Part shown: positions 1 through 7,008 of the stretch, one piece after another
How the letters are laid out: every line of letters starts with the position of its first letter
Position numbering within the stretch: the stretch's first letter is position 1
Assembly (NCBI GenBank): GCA_017883105.1
Contig: JADGOF010000016.1
Coordinates: forward strand, 1 to 15,345
DNA: 15,345 bases
Reading direction: 5' to 3'
Source: Acidimicrobiales bacterium
GTDB taxonomy: Bacteria > Actinomycetota > Acidimicrobiia > Acidimicrobiales > RAAP-2
Program-made: the position numbers and the translations under genes
The notes under the pieces: generated by a model
Seen by the model: only the letters and a program-made list of their open reading frames with translations
The model's database searches: none
What the model was told of the DNA's origin: nothing

Positions 1-363
1 CGAACGTCCTGGTCACCACAAGTTCTCTCCACAGATAGCCAATGGAGCGGTCCTAGGCGAATCACCGGTCGCGCTGGGAAGACAAACGCGACAGCCTCTT
101 AGGGCAAGAGAGCCAACCCGGGGAGAAGCTTCCCGGCGATGCCGCAGAGGTGGAGCCCACGTGGAATTGTCGTGCTGGTCGTCCGAGCGCCACCGAGGTC
201 CACTCCGAGTGCCAGGACCTGGCAGATGGGGACTCCGTACCCAGGTCAGGCGAGGTCACGCCGTAGGCGTCCTGTCGGGTAGTCCGCCTTGGAACGAATC
301 GGACGATGGTGTTGGAACAGCCCGGCACGCGCTACAGCGGCGGAGCAGGTCGCCCATGGGAGC
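1..363. other. No convincing gene; small inverted repeats only
   Basis: Short open frames cross this stretch on both strands, but none has a good ribosome binding site, a recognisable domain or a hydrophobic pattern. Two small symmetric elements are visible. GCCAGG-A-CCTGGC lies at 211-223, and its right half can alternatively pair with a CCAGGTC at 241-247. CCGGG at 118-122 pairs with CCCGG at 132-136 around an AAGCTT core. Either could be part of a terminator for the minus-strand gene ending at 364, but neither has a T-run, so I leave them as unassigned structure. Confidence 0.5.
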
Positions 364-1086
364 TCACTCGTAGGCTGGCGGCGGTTTGGGCGGACCATCC
401 CTCACTGGTCTCCGAGAGTTTGCGAGCCCGGTGATCCCGAAGGCGAGCATGATGCCGCCTCCGATCATGAGCAGGCCGCCGGCGATGGCCAGGCCGATAC
501 CCACGGGGACCAGCCACCCAACCTTGGCACCGACGGACACCTTGGCCACGATGCCTGACAGTCGGTCGGACCGCATCACCACCAAGGTCCACTTGCCCGG
601 CTCCGTCGGCCACGTGACGGTCTGCGCGCCAGCGCCCCCGGCCGATACGGTCTAGATTCCAACTCCGGCCGGCGATGCGGGCGTGAGAGATCCGAAGGTA
701 TGGCGGTACACCGGGCGGAAAGGAAACAGCCTCACGCTCGTGACTTCATCGTGGCTGACGTTGGCGAGATAGTGGTGGACCTGGGCGGTAGGGGCGATGC
801 CGACGAACGTCCCCGCTCCACCCACGACCGATGCTTGGATCCGAATCGTGCCGAGATGGTAGTGGGTGATCCAGTCGTTCGACCCTGGCTGGGTGCCGAA
901 GTCGACCGAAGAGGTGAGCGCATGACCCGAGGAGCGGAAAGTCTCCGGCGAGGTGGAAAAGTACCCCGCAGCGTCACGTTGGGTGGCGCTCGCCCACAGG
1001 AGCGTGGCTCCGCCTGCGGCGATGCCGAACCCCACCAACAGGGCAACTGCGCCGACGACGATGAGGACGATCTTTCCCGTGCGCAT
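364..1086 (-). pseudogene. Two-TM actinobacterial envelope protein, interrupted by an in-frame TAG
   Basis: The ATG at 1086 follows a strong GGAAGGAAG ribosome binding site. Reading gives an N-terminal transmembrane helix (residues about 5-30, sequence IVLIVVGAVALLVGF), then an extracytoplasmic region with GYFSTSPETF and FVGIAP segments. A TAG stops it at codon 145 (652-654). The same frame continues with no gap: an AQTVTW segment, a W-T-L-V-V-M strand, then KVGWLVPVGIG leading into a second helix (about residues 192-217) and a proline-rich tail ending at TGA (364-366). Upstream and downstream parts together match the layout I remember for a common family of uncharacterised actinobacterial membrane proteins: TM, a roughly 150-residue domain containing an FW...QTLTW segment, then TM. 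In that family a tryptophan sits about where the TAG lies, so TGG to TAG is the simplest explanation. Function unknown. A truncated 144-residue product could still be made, anchored but lacking the second helix. The alternatives are two genes (365-585 has only a TTG start and no clear ribosome site) or a sequencing error. Confidence 0.75.
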
Positions 1087-1277
1087 GCACTTCCTTCCTT
1101 TCCGTGAGGTCGCCGATCAGCGGGCAGTCCCAACCCCGTGCCCAGACGGCGCGGCCGGATCGAGGAGGAGGTCTTGTCTCGTCACCGCTCCACTCGACGA
1201 CGTATCAAGGAGCTTCTTGTCATAGTTCCGGTGTCCTCGGAAGCCACGTATCCCATGGCGGGCGGGTGGCAACTCAT

Positions 1278-1523
1278 CTATCGGCTGAGGGAGCGGATGC
1301 GTCCCCAACGAAAGTAGGTGATCGGGCCGATGAAGTTGATGGCGATCACCACTGCCCAGCGCCATTTCGGCCCGTTGACTTCTGTCGCCGGACGACGCGC
1401 CAGGTCCGCCCATGCCACTCCGGCCAGAGCCAACTGGATGATCACCGCCAGAACCGTCACCGCCTTTCGTGAAGGTGTCATGTCCCGCCACTGCCGCCGC
1501 TCTGGATTTCGGTCATCTCTCAT
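1278..1523 (-). CDS. Small PLDc_N-type membrane protein
   Basis: This 81-residue protein has a basic, charged N-terminus (MRDDRNPERRQWRD), a hydrophobic helix AVTVLAVIIQLALAGVAWADL (about residues 21-41), the conserved linker RRPATEVNGPKWRW, a second helix AVVIAINFIGPITYFRWG (about 57-74) and a short basic tail. The NGPKWxW...NFxGPIxYFxxGR pattern is the signature of the phospholipase D/nuclease N-terminal domain (Pfam PLDc_N), which also occurs alone as a short two-helix membrane protein. No catalytic HKD motif is present, so no enzymatic role is implied. The start is chosen because GGGGAGGAAGGA lies about 10 bases before the ATG. An internal ATG at residue 15 (1481) is possible but lacks as good a site. 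A 12-bp palindrome lies just upstream (1545-1556). Its role is unknown. Confidence 0.8.
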   Translation of the reverse strand: MRDDRNPERRQWRDMTPSRKAVTVLAVIIQLALAGVAWADLARRPATEVNGPKWRWAVVIAINFIGPITYFRWGRIRSLSR

Positions 1524-1544
1524 GGGTTGATCGTCCTTCCTCCC

Positions 1545-1556
1545 CAGTCATGACTG
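1545..1556. promoter_or_regulatory. 12-bp perfect palindrome upstream of the PLDc_N gene
   Basis: CAGTCATGACTG is a perfect 12-bp palindrome lying 22 bases upstream of the PLDc_N start codon and next to its ribosome binding site. Position and symmetry would suit an operator or a 5' UTR element. No regulator is assigned, and a palindrome of this size can occur by chance. Confidence 0.25.
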
Positions 1557-1620
1557 CCAGGGCCGAAAGTCACCGCACCCGTGAGGAAGCGGATCTGTGG
1601 ATCCTCTCTCCCGCTCCGAT

Positions 1621-1636
1621 CCGAGGTGTCCCTCGG
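1621..1636 (-). terminator. Hairpin downstream of the zinc alcohol dehydrogenase
   Basis: CCGAGG (1621-1626) and CCTCGG (1631-1636) form a perfect 6-bp GC-rich stem with a 4-base loop, 15 bases past the stop codon of the minus-strand dehydrogenase ending at 1652. There is no clear T-run on the minus strand side, as is common for terminators in high-GC actinobacteria. Called from position and stem alone. Confidence 0.4.
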
Positions 1637-1651
1637 CGACCGACGCCTCAG

Positions 1652-2677
1652 TCAGGGCTGCATCATCACCTTGATGCAGTCGGCACTCCGCGCCGCGACG
1701 GCGGCGTAGGCCTTCGCGGCATCGGCCAGCGGGTAGCGGTGGGTGAAGATGCCGTCCGTCCGCAGACGACCGTTGGCCACCAGGGGAACCAGGTCCTTCC
1801 AGGTCTGGTGTACCGGAGCGGTGGTCATCCGCAGGGTGATACTGCGGAACAGGCTCATCAGGACGGGCAGCGGATACGGGTCGAGGTTGTGTACGCCGAT
1901 GACCGACACGGTGCCGCCGGCCCGGACGCAGCTAAAGGCGTCGTTGAGGGTGGCATCGAGCGCGACGGCATCGATGACGGCGTCGGCGCCGCGTCCGTGC
2001 GTGGACTCAAGCACGGCCTCGACCGTCGCTCCCTCGACGGGGATCGCCCCGGATTCGGCGGCCAGCTCTCGGCGACCGACGACGGGGTCGACGGCGAGCA
2101 CCCGGCCGGCCCCGAGCACGAGAGCCGATCGGACCGCACAGAGCCCGACGGCGCCGAGGCCAAGCACGACGACCGTGCCACCGGGTGCGAAGTCGGCTCG
2201 CTTGGCCCCGATCCACCCGGTGTTGAGGTTGTCGGTCAGCAGCAGTGCCGCCTCGGCATCGATCCCCTCCGGGATGGCCAGAAGCTGGAAGTCGGCCGAA
2301 GGCACGGCGACCATCGTGGCCTGGCCCCCACCCAGCATTCCGGAGCCGAAGACCTTGGGGCCTTCGACACAGGTGACCGGGTCACCTGTCGCGCATCCGT
2401 CACAGTGACCGCACCCGGCGACCGACGCGGTGAGCACCCGGTCCCCCGGCCGGAATCGGCGCACGTCGGGGCCGACCTCCACCACGGTGCCGATGAATTC
2501 GTGGCCGACAGGGAAGCCGTCACCCACCGGGATGTCCCCGTCGTAGAAGTGGAGGTCCGAACCGCAGATCGCCGTGGACTCGACCGCCACCAGCGCGCCG
2601 TCAGCTCCGGGCAGGACGGGATCGGTGACCTCGACCACCTTGACCTGGCCCGGACCATCGATCACAACCTGGAGCAC
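1652..2677 (-). CDS. Zinc-dependent medium-chain alcohol dehydrogenase
   Basis: This is a 341-residue zinc medium-chain dehydrogenase that oxidises an alcohol to an aldehyde or ketone with a nicotinamide cofactor. Catalytic zinc ligands are visible at C38 (AICGSDLH), H59 and E60 (VGHEFIG). Structural zinc ligands follow as C89, C92, C95 and C103 in a CxxCxxC-x7-C loop. The Rossmann motif GLGAVG is at 173-178, with an Asp ending the second strand (LAVDPV), which favours NAD. The frame is open further upstream, but the GTG at 2675-2677 is preferred: it has GAGGGGG a few bases before it and starts exactly where the family begins (VLQVVIDGPG). It is divergent from the Baeyer-Villiger monooxygenase, sharing an intergenic region of about 98 bp. 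A dehydrogenase beside a BVMO often feeds it a ketone or handles the released alcohol; here that is inference. Substrate unknown. Confidence 0.88.
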   Translation of the reverse strand: MLQVVIDGPGQVKVVEVTDPVLPGADGALVAVESTAICGSDLHFYDGDIPVGDGFPVGHEFIGTVVEVGPDVRRFRPGDRVLTASVAGCGHCDGCATGDPVTCVEGPKVFGSGMLGGGQATMVAVPSADFQLLAIPEGIDAEAALLLTDNLNTGWIGAKRADFAPGGTVVVLGLGAVGLCAVRSALVLGAGRVLAVDPVVGRRELAAESGAIPVEGATVEAVLESTHGRGADAVIDAVALDATLNDAFSCVRAGGTVSVIGVHNLDPYPLPVLMSLFRSITLRMTTAPVHQTWKDLVPLVANGRLRTDGIFTHRYPLADAAKAYAAVAARSADCIKVMMQP

Positions 2678-2775
2678 GGATCCCCCTCTGGCAACTCGGC
2701 GACCAAACGCTTGATGTTGTGTACTCTGACACGTCGTGCCGCCGGACGGCGGCCGGGGCGAGGGGAGAGAACGCC
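2678..2775. promoter_or_regulatory. Divergent promoter region, zinc ADH / BVMO
   Basis: Both genes must be transcribed from this 98-bp gap. An inverted repeat GTGT-N6-ACAC lies at 2719-2732, with a TACTCT at 2722-2727 that fits a loose actinobacterial -10 (TANNNT). No -35 at proper spacing could be identified on either strand. Control by a common regulator bound at the centre is plausible but not shown. Confidence 0.35.
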
Positions 2776-4704
2776 ATGCGCAATCCACACGCAGGTGTGC
2801 CGTTCGATACGTCCGACGAAGACATCGCCGTTGCCCTGGAGGATGTGAGCATCCCGACGCTGATGCTCTCGCTTGTCCACATGACCGGAGATCCTGGGCT
2901 CATCCGCGGTCGACTAAAGCCGGCAGGTCTCTTCCTCAACGAGGTCCAGGGGTACATGTCCGAGGAGGACAAGGCCGAGGTCAGGGCTATTGCCCTGGAC
3001 ACCATCCGCTCCTACCGCGACCAGGGCTGCCCCGAGCCCGAGCCCGTCTCGGCTGACATGTTGCACGAGATGATGAATTGGCTGGTGTGCGAGGAGGTAC
3101 CGGACGAGTACGTGCCGATGCTGATGGAGGAGATGGAGCTCGATGGAACCGACGTCCGGCGGGTCGACGTCTCGGCGAACACGTCGGACCGCGAGGCATT
3201 CCCGGTGGTGGTCATCGGATGCGGGCAGTCGGGACTGCTGGCCGGCATCCGACTGAAGGAGGCCGGCATCCCCTTCACCATCGTCGAGAAGAACGCCGGC
3301 ATCGGGGGCACCTGGTGGGAGAACTCCTACCCCGGCGCCCGGGTCGACGTCGGCAACCACTTCTACTGCTACAGCTTCGAACCCAGCGACACATGGACCG
3401 AGTACTTCGCTCAGCAACCGGAGCTGCAGGCGTACTTCGAGGCGGTGATGACCAGGCATGGCATCGGTCTGCACGTCCGATGGGAGACCGAGGTGCTCGG
3501 CGCCGCCTGGGACGACCACAGCGGTACCTGGTCCGTGCGGACCCGCGAACAGGACGGCACCGAAACGACACTGGTCGCCCGGGCGGTGATCTCTGCCGTC
3601 GGTCAACTGAACCGCCCGAGCATTCCGGAGATCCCGGGTCAGGACACGTTCACCGGACCGGCGTTCCACTCGGCGCGCTGGGACCACACCGTGGAGCTCG
3701 CCGGCAAGAGGGTCGCCATGATCGGTGCCGGGGCCAGCGGATTCCAGATCGCACCGGCCATTGCCGCCGAAGTCGAGCAGCTGACAGTCTTCCAGCGGAC
3801 CGCGCAGTGGATGTTCCCGAATCCGAACTACCACGAGGCAGTGGGACCGGGTGTGCGGTGGGCACTGCACCATCTTCCGTTCTACGGCCGCTGGTACCGC
3901 TTCCTGATCTTTTGGCCCGGCTGCGACAAGGGACTCGAGGCGGCCCGGGTCGATCCCGACTATCCCGACCAGCAACGGGCGGTCAGCGAGATGAACGAAT
4001 TCACTCGCCAGATGTGCACCGAGTGGATCACCAGCCAGATCGGCGACGCCCCCGACCTCGCGGCCAAGGTCATCCCCGACTACCCGGCCACCGGCAAGCG
4101 CACGCTCCAGGACAACGGGAGCTGGTTGCGCACGCTGACCCGTGACAACGTCGAGCTTGTCCGCACCGGCATCGACCACATCGAGCCCGACGCCGTCGTG
4201 ACCGTCGACGGCAGGCGGTATCCGGCAGACGTCATCGTCTACGCCACCGGCTTCCACGCCAACCGAGTCCTGTGGCCGATGGAGATCACCGGTCGCGACG
4301 GAGTCGACCTTCGATCGCTATGGGGCGAACGGCCTGCCGCCTACCTGGGTATCACCGTGCCCGGATTCCCCAACCTGTTCTGTATGTACGGTCCGGGCAC
4401 CAACCTGGCCCATGGAGGCAGCCTCATCTTCCACTCTGAATGTCAGATGCGCTACATCACCGGGTGCATCGAAGAGCTCATCGCCGGTGGCCACCGGTCG
4501 ATGGAGCCCCGCCAGGAGAAGTACGACGAGTGGCACGAGCGGTCGCAGAACGAGCTGAAGAAGTTGGTGTGGTCACAGCCATCGGTGAAGCACTCGTTCT
4601 TCAAGAACGCCTACGGGGAGATCCACATCCTGAGCCCCTGGCGCCTCGTGGACTACTGGAACTGGACGAAGCAGCCGGAGATGGACGACTTCGTGGTGCG
4701 GTAG
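2776..4704 (+). CDS. Flavin-dependent Baeyer-Villiger monooxygenase, HAPMO type
   Basis: This 642-residue flavoprotein is predicted to insert one oxygen atom from O2 next to a ketone, giving an ester or lactone, using FAD and NADPH. An N-terminal extension of about 140 residues precedes the FAD Rossmann motif GCGQSG (148-153). This extension and the total length fit the 4-hydroxyacetophenone monooxygenase type (about 640 residues) rather than the shorter cyclohexanone type. Then come GGTWWENSYPG (starting at 177), the Baeyer-Villiger fingerprint FxGxxxHxxxWD (FTGPAFHSARWD, 292-303), the NADPH-binding GAGASG (317-322) and a late ATG motif (490-492). The ATG at 2776 is chosen because AGGGGAGAGAA precedes it; an in-frame ATG at 2719 lacks a site and would run through the promoter. 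Substrate cannot be read from sequence; aryl ketones, cyclic ketones and steroid ketones are all possible. It converges on the gene ending at 4753. Confidence 0.9.
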   Translation: MRNPHAGVPFDTSDEDIAVALEDVSIPTLMLSLVHMTGDPGLIRGRLKPAGLFLNEVQGYMSEEDKAEVRAIALDTIRSYRDQGCPEPEPVSADMLHEMMNWLVCEEVPDEYVPMLMEEMELDGTDVRRVDVSANTSDREAFPVVVIGCGQSGLLAGIRLKEAGIPFTIVEKNAGIGGTWWENSYPGARVDVGNHFYCYSFEPSDTWTEYFAQQPELQAYFEAVMTRHGIGLHVRWETEVLGAAWDDHSGTWSVRTREQDGTETTLVARAVISAVGQLNRPSIPEIPGQDTFTGPAFHSARWDHTVELAGKRVAMIGAGASGFQIAPAIAAEVEQLTVFQRTAQWMFPNPNYHEAVGPGVRWALHHLPFYGRWYRFLIFWPGCDKGLEAARVDPDYPDQQRAVSEMNEFTRQMCTEWITSQIGDAPDLAAKVIPDYPATGKRTLQDNGSWLRTLTRDNVELVRTGIDHIEPDAVVTVDGRRYPADVIVYATGFHANRVLWPMEITGRDGVDLRSLWGERPAAYLGITVPGFPNLFCMYGPGTNLAHGGSLIFHSECQMRYITGCIEELIAGGHRSMEPRQEKYDEWHERSQNELKKLVWSQPSVKHSFFKNAYGEIHILSPWRLVDYWNWTKQPEMDDFVVR

Positions 4705-4727
4705 TGGTGGTGCCGGCAACCTGTCGG

Positions 4728-4740
4728 CCCGGAGACCGGG
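4728..4740. terminator. Short hairpin between convergent genes
   Basis: CCCGG-AGA-CCGGG forms a 5-bp GC stem with a 3-base loop in the 48-bp gap between the stop codons of the BVMO and the NDMA-dependent dehydrogenase. The symmetric position would allow it to serve both strands. There is no T-run and the stem is short, so this is weak. Confidence 0.3.
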
Positions 4741-4752
4741 TGATGCCCCCTG

Positions 4753-5865
4753 CTACTCGTAGAGCAGCACCCCGCGGATGTTCCGGCCCTCGAGCATGTC
4801 GGCGTAGCCCTGGTTGATGTTCTGCAGCTCGTAGTTCCGCGTCACCATCGAGTCCAGATCCAGCTGGCCCTGGTCGTAGAGGCGTAACAGGTGGGGAATG
4901 TCGTAGCGCATGTTGGCGGACCCGAAGATGGTCCCGACGATTTGCTTCTCCAAAAGGGTCACCCAGGTCAGCGAGAGCTTGACGTCGGTTTCGGCCATCG
5001 GATGGATGTTGGTGACCACCACCCGTCCCCGCTTGGCCGCCAACTGCATGATCGTCTCCATCAGCTGGCCGTCGCCAACGCCCATGGTGCAGATGACCTT
5101 CTCGGCGTTCTTTCCCCAGGTCACCTCGTTGACGAGAGGCAGCGCCTCCTCGATGCTCGTGGCGGTGTGGGTCGCTCCGAACTTGGTGGCCATCTTCAGC
5201 TTGAACGGCACCGGGTCGATGGCGAAGATCCGCTCGGCTCCGGCCAGCCGTGCTCCCTGGATGGCCGAGGCACCGAGCCCCCCGATGCCGATGACGACGA
5301 CGTCGTCACCCGGTTTGACCTCGGCGGCGTAGACCGCCGAGCCCCAACCGGTGGTGACCCCGCAACCGATCAGGCACGCCTTGTCCAACGGATAGTGGTC
5401 GAGGATCTTGACGCAAGACGCCTGGTTGACCACCGTGCGCTTGGCGAAGGTGCCGAGGCACACCATTGTCCGCAGGTCCTCGCCGTTGGACGCGTGGTGT
5501 CGGTGGGTGCCGTCGGCCTGGGCACCGAGCATGAGCTGCGCACCGACGTCGCACAGGCTCGATTGACCCCGGGCGCACGAGGGGCACTTGCCACACGCCG
5601 GTACGAACCCGAAGACGACATGGTCACCCGACTTGAGGTCCTCGACGCCCGGGCCGACCTCCTCGACCACGCCGGCGCCCTCATGTCCGCCGATGATCGG
5701 ATACAGGCCGCCCAGATCGCCGGAGCGAAGGTGCTCGTCGCTGTGGCACATGCCCGATGCGGCGATTCTGACCAGCACCTCGCCTGTCTTCGGCGGATCG
5801 AGCGTGATCGTCTCGACCTTCCAGTCGTCTCCAAGTCCCCAGAGAATGGCTGCTTCGGTTTCCAT
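4753..5865 (-). CDS. NDMA-dependent zinc alcohol dehydrogenase (Rxyl_3153-like family)
   Basis: This is a 370-residue zinc medium-chain dehydrogenase with class III-like features. Catalytic zinc ligands are C40 (SGMCHSDEH), H61 and E62 (GGHEGAG). Structural zinc ligands are C91, C94, C97 and C105. GCGVTTGWG is at 168-175 and the NAD-binding GIGGLG at 193-198, with D217 ending the following strand. The opening METEAAILWG and overall pattern match, from memory, the actinobacterial family whose members keep the nicotinamide tightly bound and need an external acceptor, assayed with N,N-dimethyl-4-nitrosoaniline. In mycobacteria such enzymes work with mycofactocin, but no mycofactocin gene is visible here. 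The ATG at 5863-5865 has GAAGGGA upstream; the longer frame to 5940 adds residues not typical of the family. Divergent from the FAH-family gene. Probably oxidises a primary or secondary alcohol of the local pathway. Confidence 0.87.
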   Translation of the reverse strand: METEAAILWGLGDDWKVETITLDPPKTGEVLVRIAASGMCHSDEHLRSGDLGGLYPIIGGHEGAGVVEEVGPGVEDLKSGDHVVFGFVPACGKCPSCARGQSSLCDVGAQLMLGAQADGTHRHHASNGEDLRTMVCLGTFAKRTVVNQASCVKILDHYPLDKACLIGCGVTTGWGSAVYAAEVKPGDDVVVIGIGGLGASAIQGARLAGAERIFAIDPVPFKLKMATKFGATHTATSIEEALPLVNEVTWGKNAEKVICTMGVGDGQLMETIMQLAAKRGRVVVTNIHPMAETDVKLSLTWVTLLEKQIVGTIFGSANMRYDIPHLLRLYDQGQLDLDSMVTRNYELQNINQGYADMLEGRNIRGVLLYE

Positions 5866-6071
5866 GTCCGTCCCTTCGAGCACGGCTGCCCGTTGCGCAG
5901 GCGTCCGTTCCGCTTGGTGGGTTGCAACTGCCTTCTGCATGGGACTCTACCTACCCGTGCCCCATCGGTGGCCTGCAACCTTCGACCAGGGCCTGTCGGC
6001 CGTGCTCTCCGACGATGGTCCTCCCCGGAACTGGGGCAGAATCCTGGTGATCTCGAACCAAGGAGGGTTCC
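5866..6071. promoter_or_regulatory. Divergent intergenic region, NDMA-ADH / FAH hydrolase
   Basis: This 206-bp gap should carry promoters for both flanking genes. No convincing -35/-10 pair or large palindrome was found. AAGGAGGG at 6060-6067 is a near-perfect ribosome binding site five bases before the GTG at 6072 and fixes that start. Confidence 0.5.
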
Positions 6072-6941
6072 GTGCGGACTGCCAATGTCAATGGGCGCCT
6101 GACCATCGTGCCGGCCGCCATCGCGACCATCGTCGACGGTGCCGTGGTCCACGGCGTCGATGTGGAACGGGCCAGTGCGGGTCGATTCGGGTCCGATCCT
6201 CAGGCGATCTTCGCCGAGTGGGATGCGTTCAGCGGCTGGGCCCAGGACGTCTCTCTTTCCGAAGCCGACGTGGTGATCCGTCCGGACGACCTCGGTCCCG
6301 TAGCACCCTGCCCGGCGCAGGTCTTCGCCATCGGGCTCAACTACGCCGAGCACGCGGCCGAAGCGAACCTCGCCATTCCCTCCTTCCCACCCACGTTCAC
6401 CAAGTTCCCGACCTGTCTCGCCGGTCCCAGCACATCGGTTCCTCTTCCGCAGGGGAGTGTCGACTGGGAAGTCGAACTGGTGGTGGTGATCGGTCGCCGA
6501 GCCAGGCTGGTGGACAGGGACGGCGCATGGCTGCACGTTGCCGGTGTCGCCGTCGGGCAGGACATCTCGGAACGGGAACTGCAGATGATCGGAACAGCTC
6601 CCCAGTTCAGTCTGGCCAAGTCCTTCCCGTGCTTCGGTCCGATCGGCCCGGCACTCGTGACCATTGACGAGTTGGCCGATCCGGACGACCTGGCCATCGG
6701 ATGTTCGATCGACGGTGAGACGGTGCAGTCCGCCCGGACCAGCATGATGGTCTTCGATGTCCCGGCGTTGATCGTCCACCTGTCGTCGGTGTTGACCTTG
6801 CTACCGGGAGACGTGATCTTCACCGGCACGCCGTCAGGCGTGGGCATGGGACGCAACCCGAAGCGGTTCCTCCAGCCGGGAGAGGTGATCGAGAGCGAGA
6901 TTGAAGGGATCGGTCGCCTCCGTAATCTGACCACCGGGTAG
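6072..6941 (+). CDS. Fumarylacetoacetate hydrolase (FAH) family protein
   Basis: This 289-residue protein belongs to the FAH superfamily, whose members hydrolyse C-C bonds in acylpyruvates, decarboxylate oxaloacetate-like acids, or hydrate and isomerise ring-cleavage products, using a divalent metal. The metal-binding pattern is visible: E133 and E135 (DWEVELVVVIG) and D164 (VGQDISEREL). GLNYAEHA (88-95) and FTGTPSGVG (250-258) are the family's other conserved blocks. The N-terminal 70 residues form the usual smaller lead domain. The start is GTG 6072, fixed by AAGGAGGG just upstream. The gene is divergent from the NDMA-dependent dehydrogenase. A role in degrading a ring-fission or keto-acid intermediate fits the neighbourhood, but substrate and exact reaction cannot be read off. 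Confidence 0.87.
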   Translation: MRTANVNGRLTIVPAAIATIVDGAVVHGVDVERASAGRFGSDPQAIFAEWDAFSGWAQDVSLSEADVVIRPDDLGPVAPCPAQVFAIGLNYAEHAAEANLAIPSFPPTFTKFPTCLAGPSTSVPLPQGSVDWEVELVVVIGRRARLVDRDGAWLHVAGVAVGQDISERELQMIGTAPQFSLAKSFPCFGPIGPALVTIDELADPDDLAIGCSIDGETVQSARTSMMVFDVPALIVHLSSVLTLLPGDVIFTGTPSGVGMGRNPKRFLQPGEVIESEIEGIGRLRNLTTG

Positions 6942-7008
6942 GGCAAGGCGGTCAGGCTCTGGACGGGTGCTACGTGCGGCCGGCCCTCACCGCGTGTTGG
7001 GAAGTCCT

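Noticed and set aside
62..328. Minus-strand 88-codon frame at the left edge
   Set aside because: No ribosome site, no hydrophobic or domain pattern, and overlapping open frames on the other strand are just as good.
652..654. TAG as a recoded pyrrolysine or other programmed readthrough codon
   Set aside because: No pyrrolysine genes or downstream stem-loop is visible, and the expected residue is probably a plain tryptophan; mutation or sequencing error is simpler.
1590..1603. GGATC-TGTG-GATCC inverted repeat
   Set aside because: Short, inside a region with a better hairpin next to the dehydrogenase stop (1621-1636); likely chance.
1469..2848. Long plus-strand open frame (459 codons) over the zinc alcohol dehydrogenase
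   Set aside because: It lies antisense to a gene with complete zinc and Rossmann motifs. Its translation is rich in Gly, Arg, Asp and His without domain pattern, a typical high-GC shadow.
4891..6102. Long plus-strand open frame (403 codons) over the NDMA-dependent dehydrogenase
   Set aside because: Antisense to a clear zinc dehydrogenase and crossing the divergent promoter; no recognisable motif or ribosome site.
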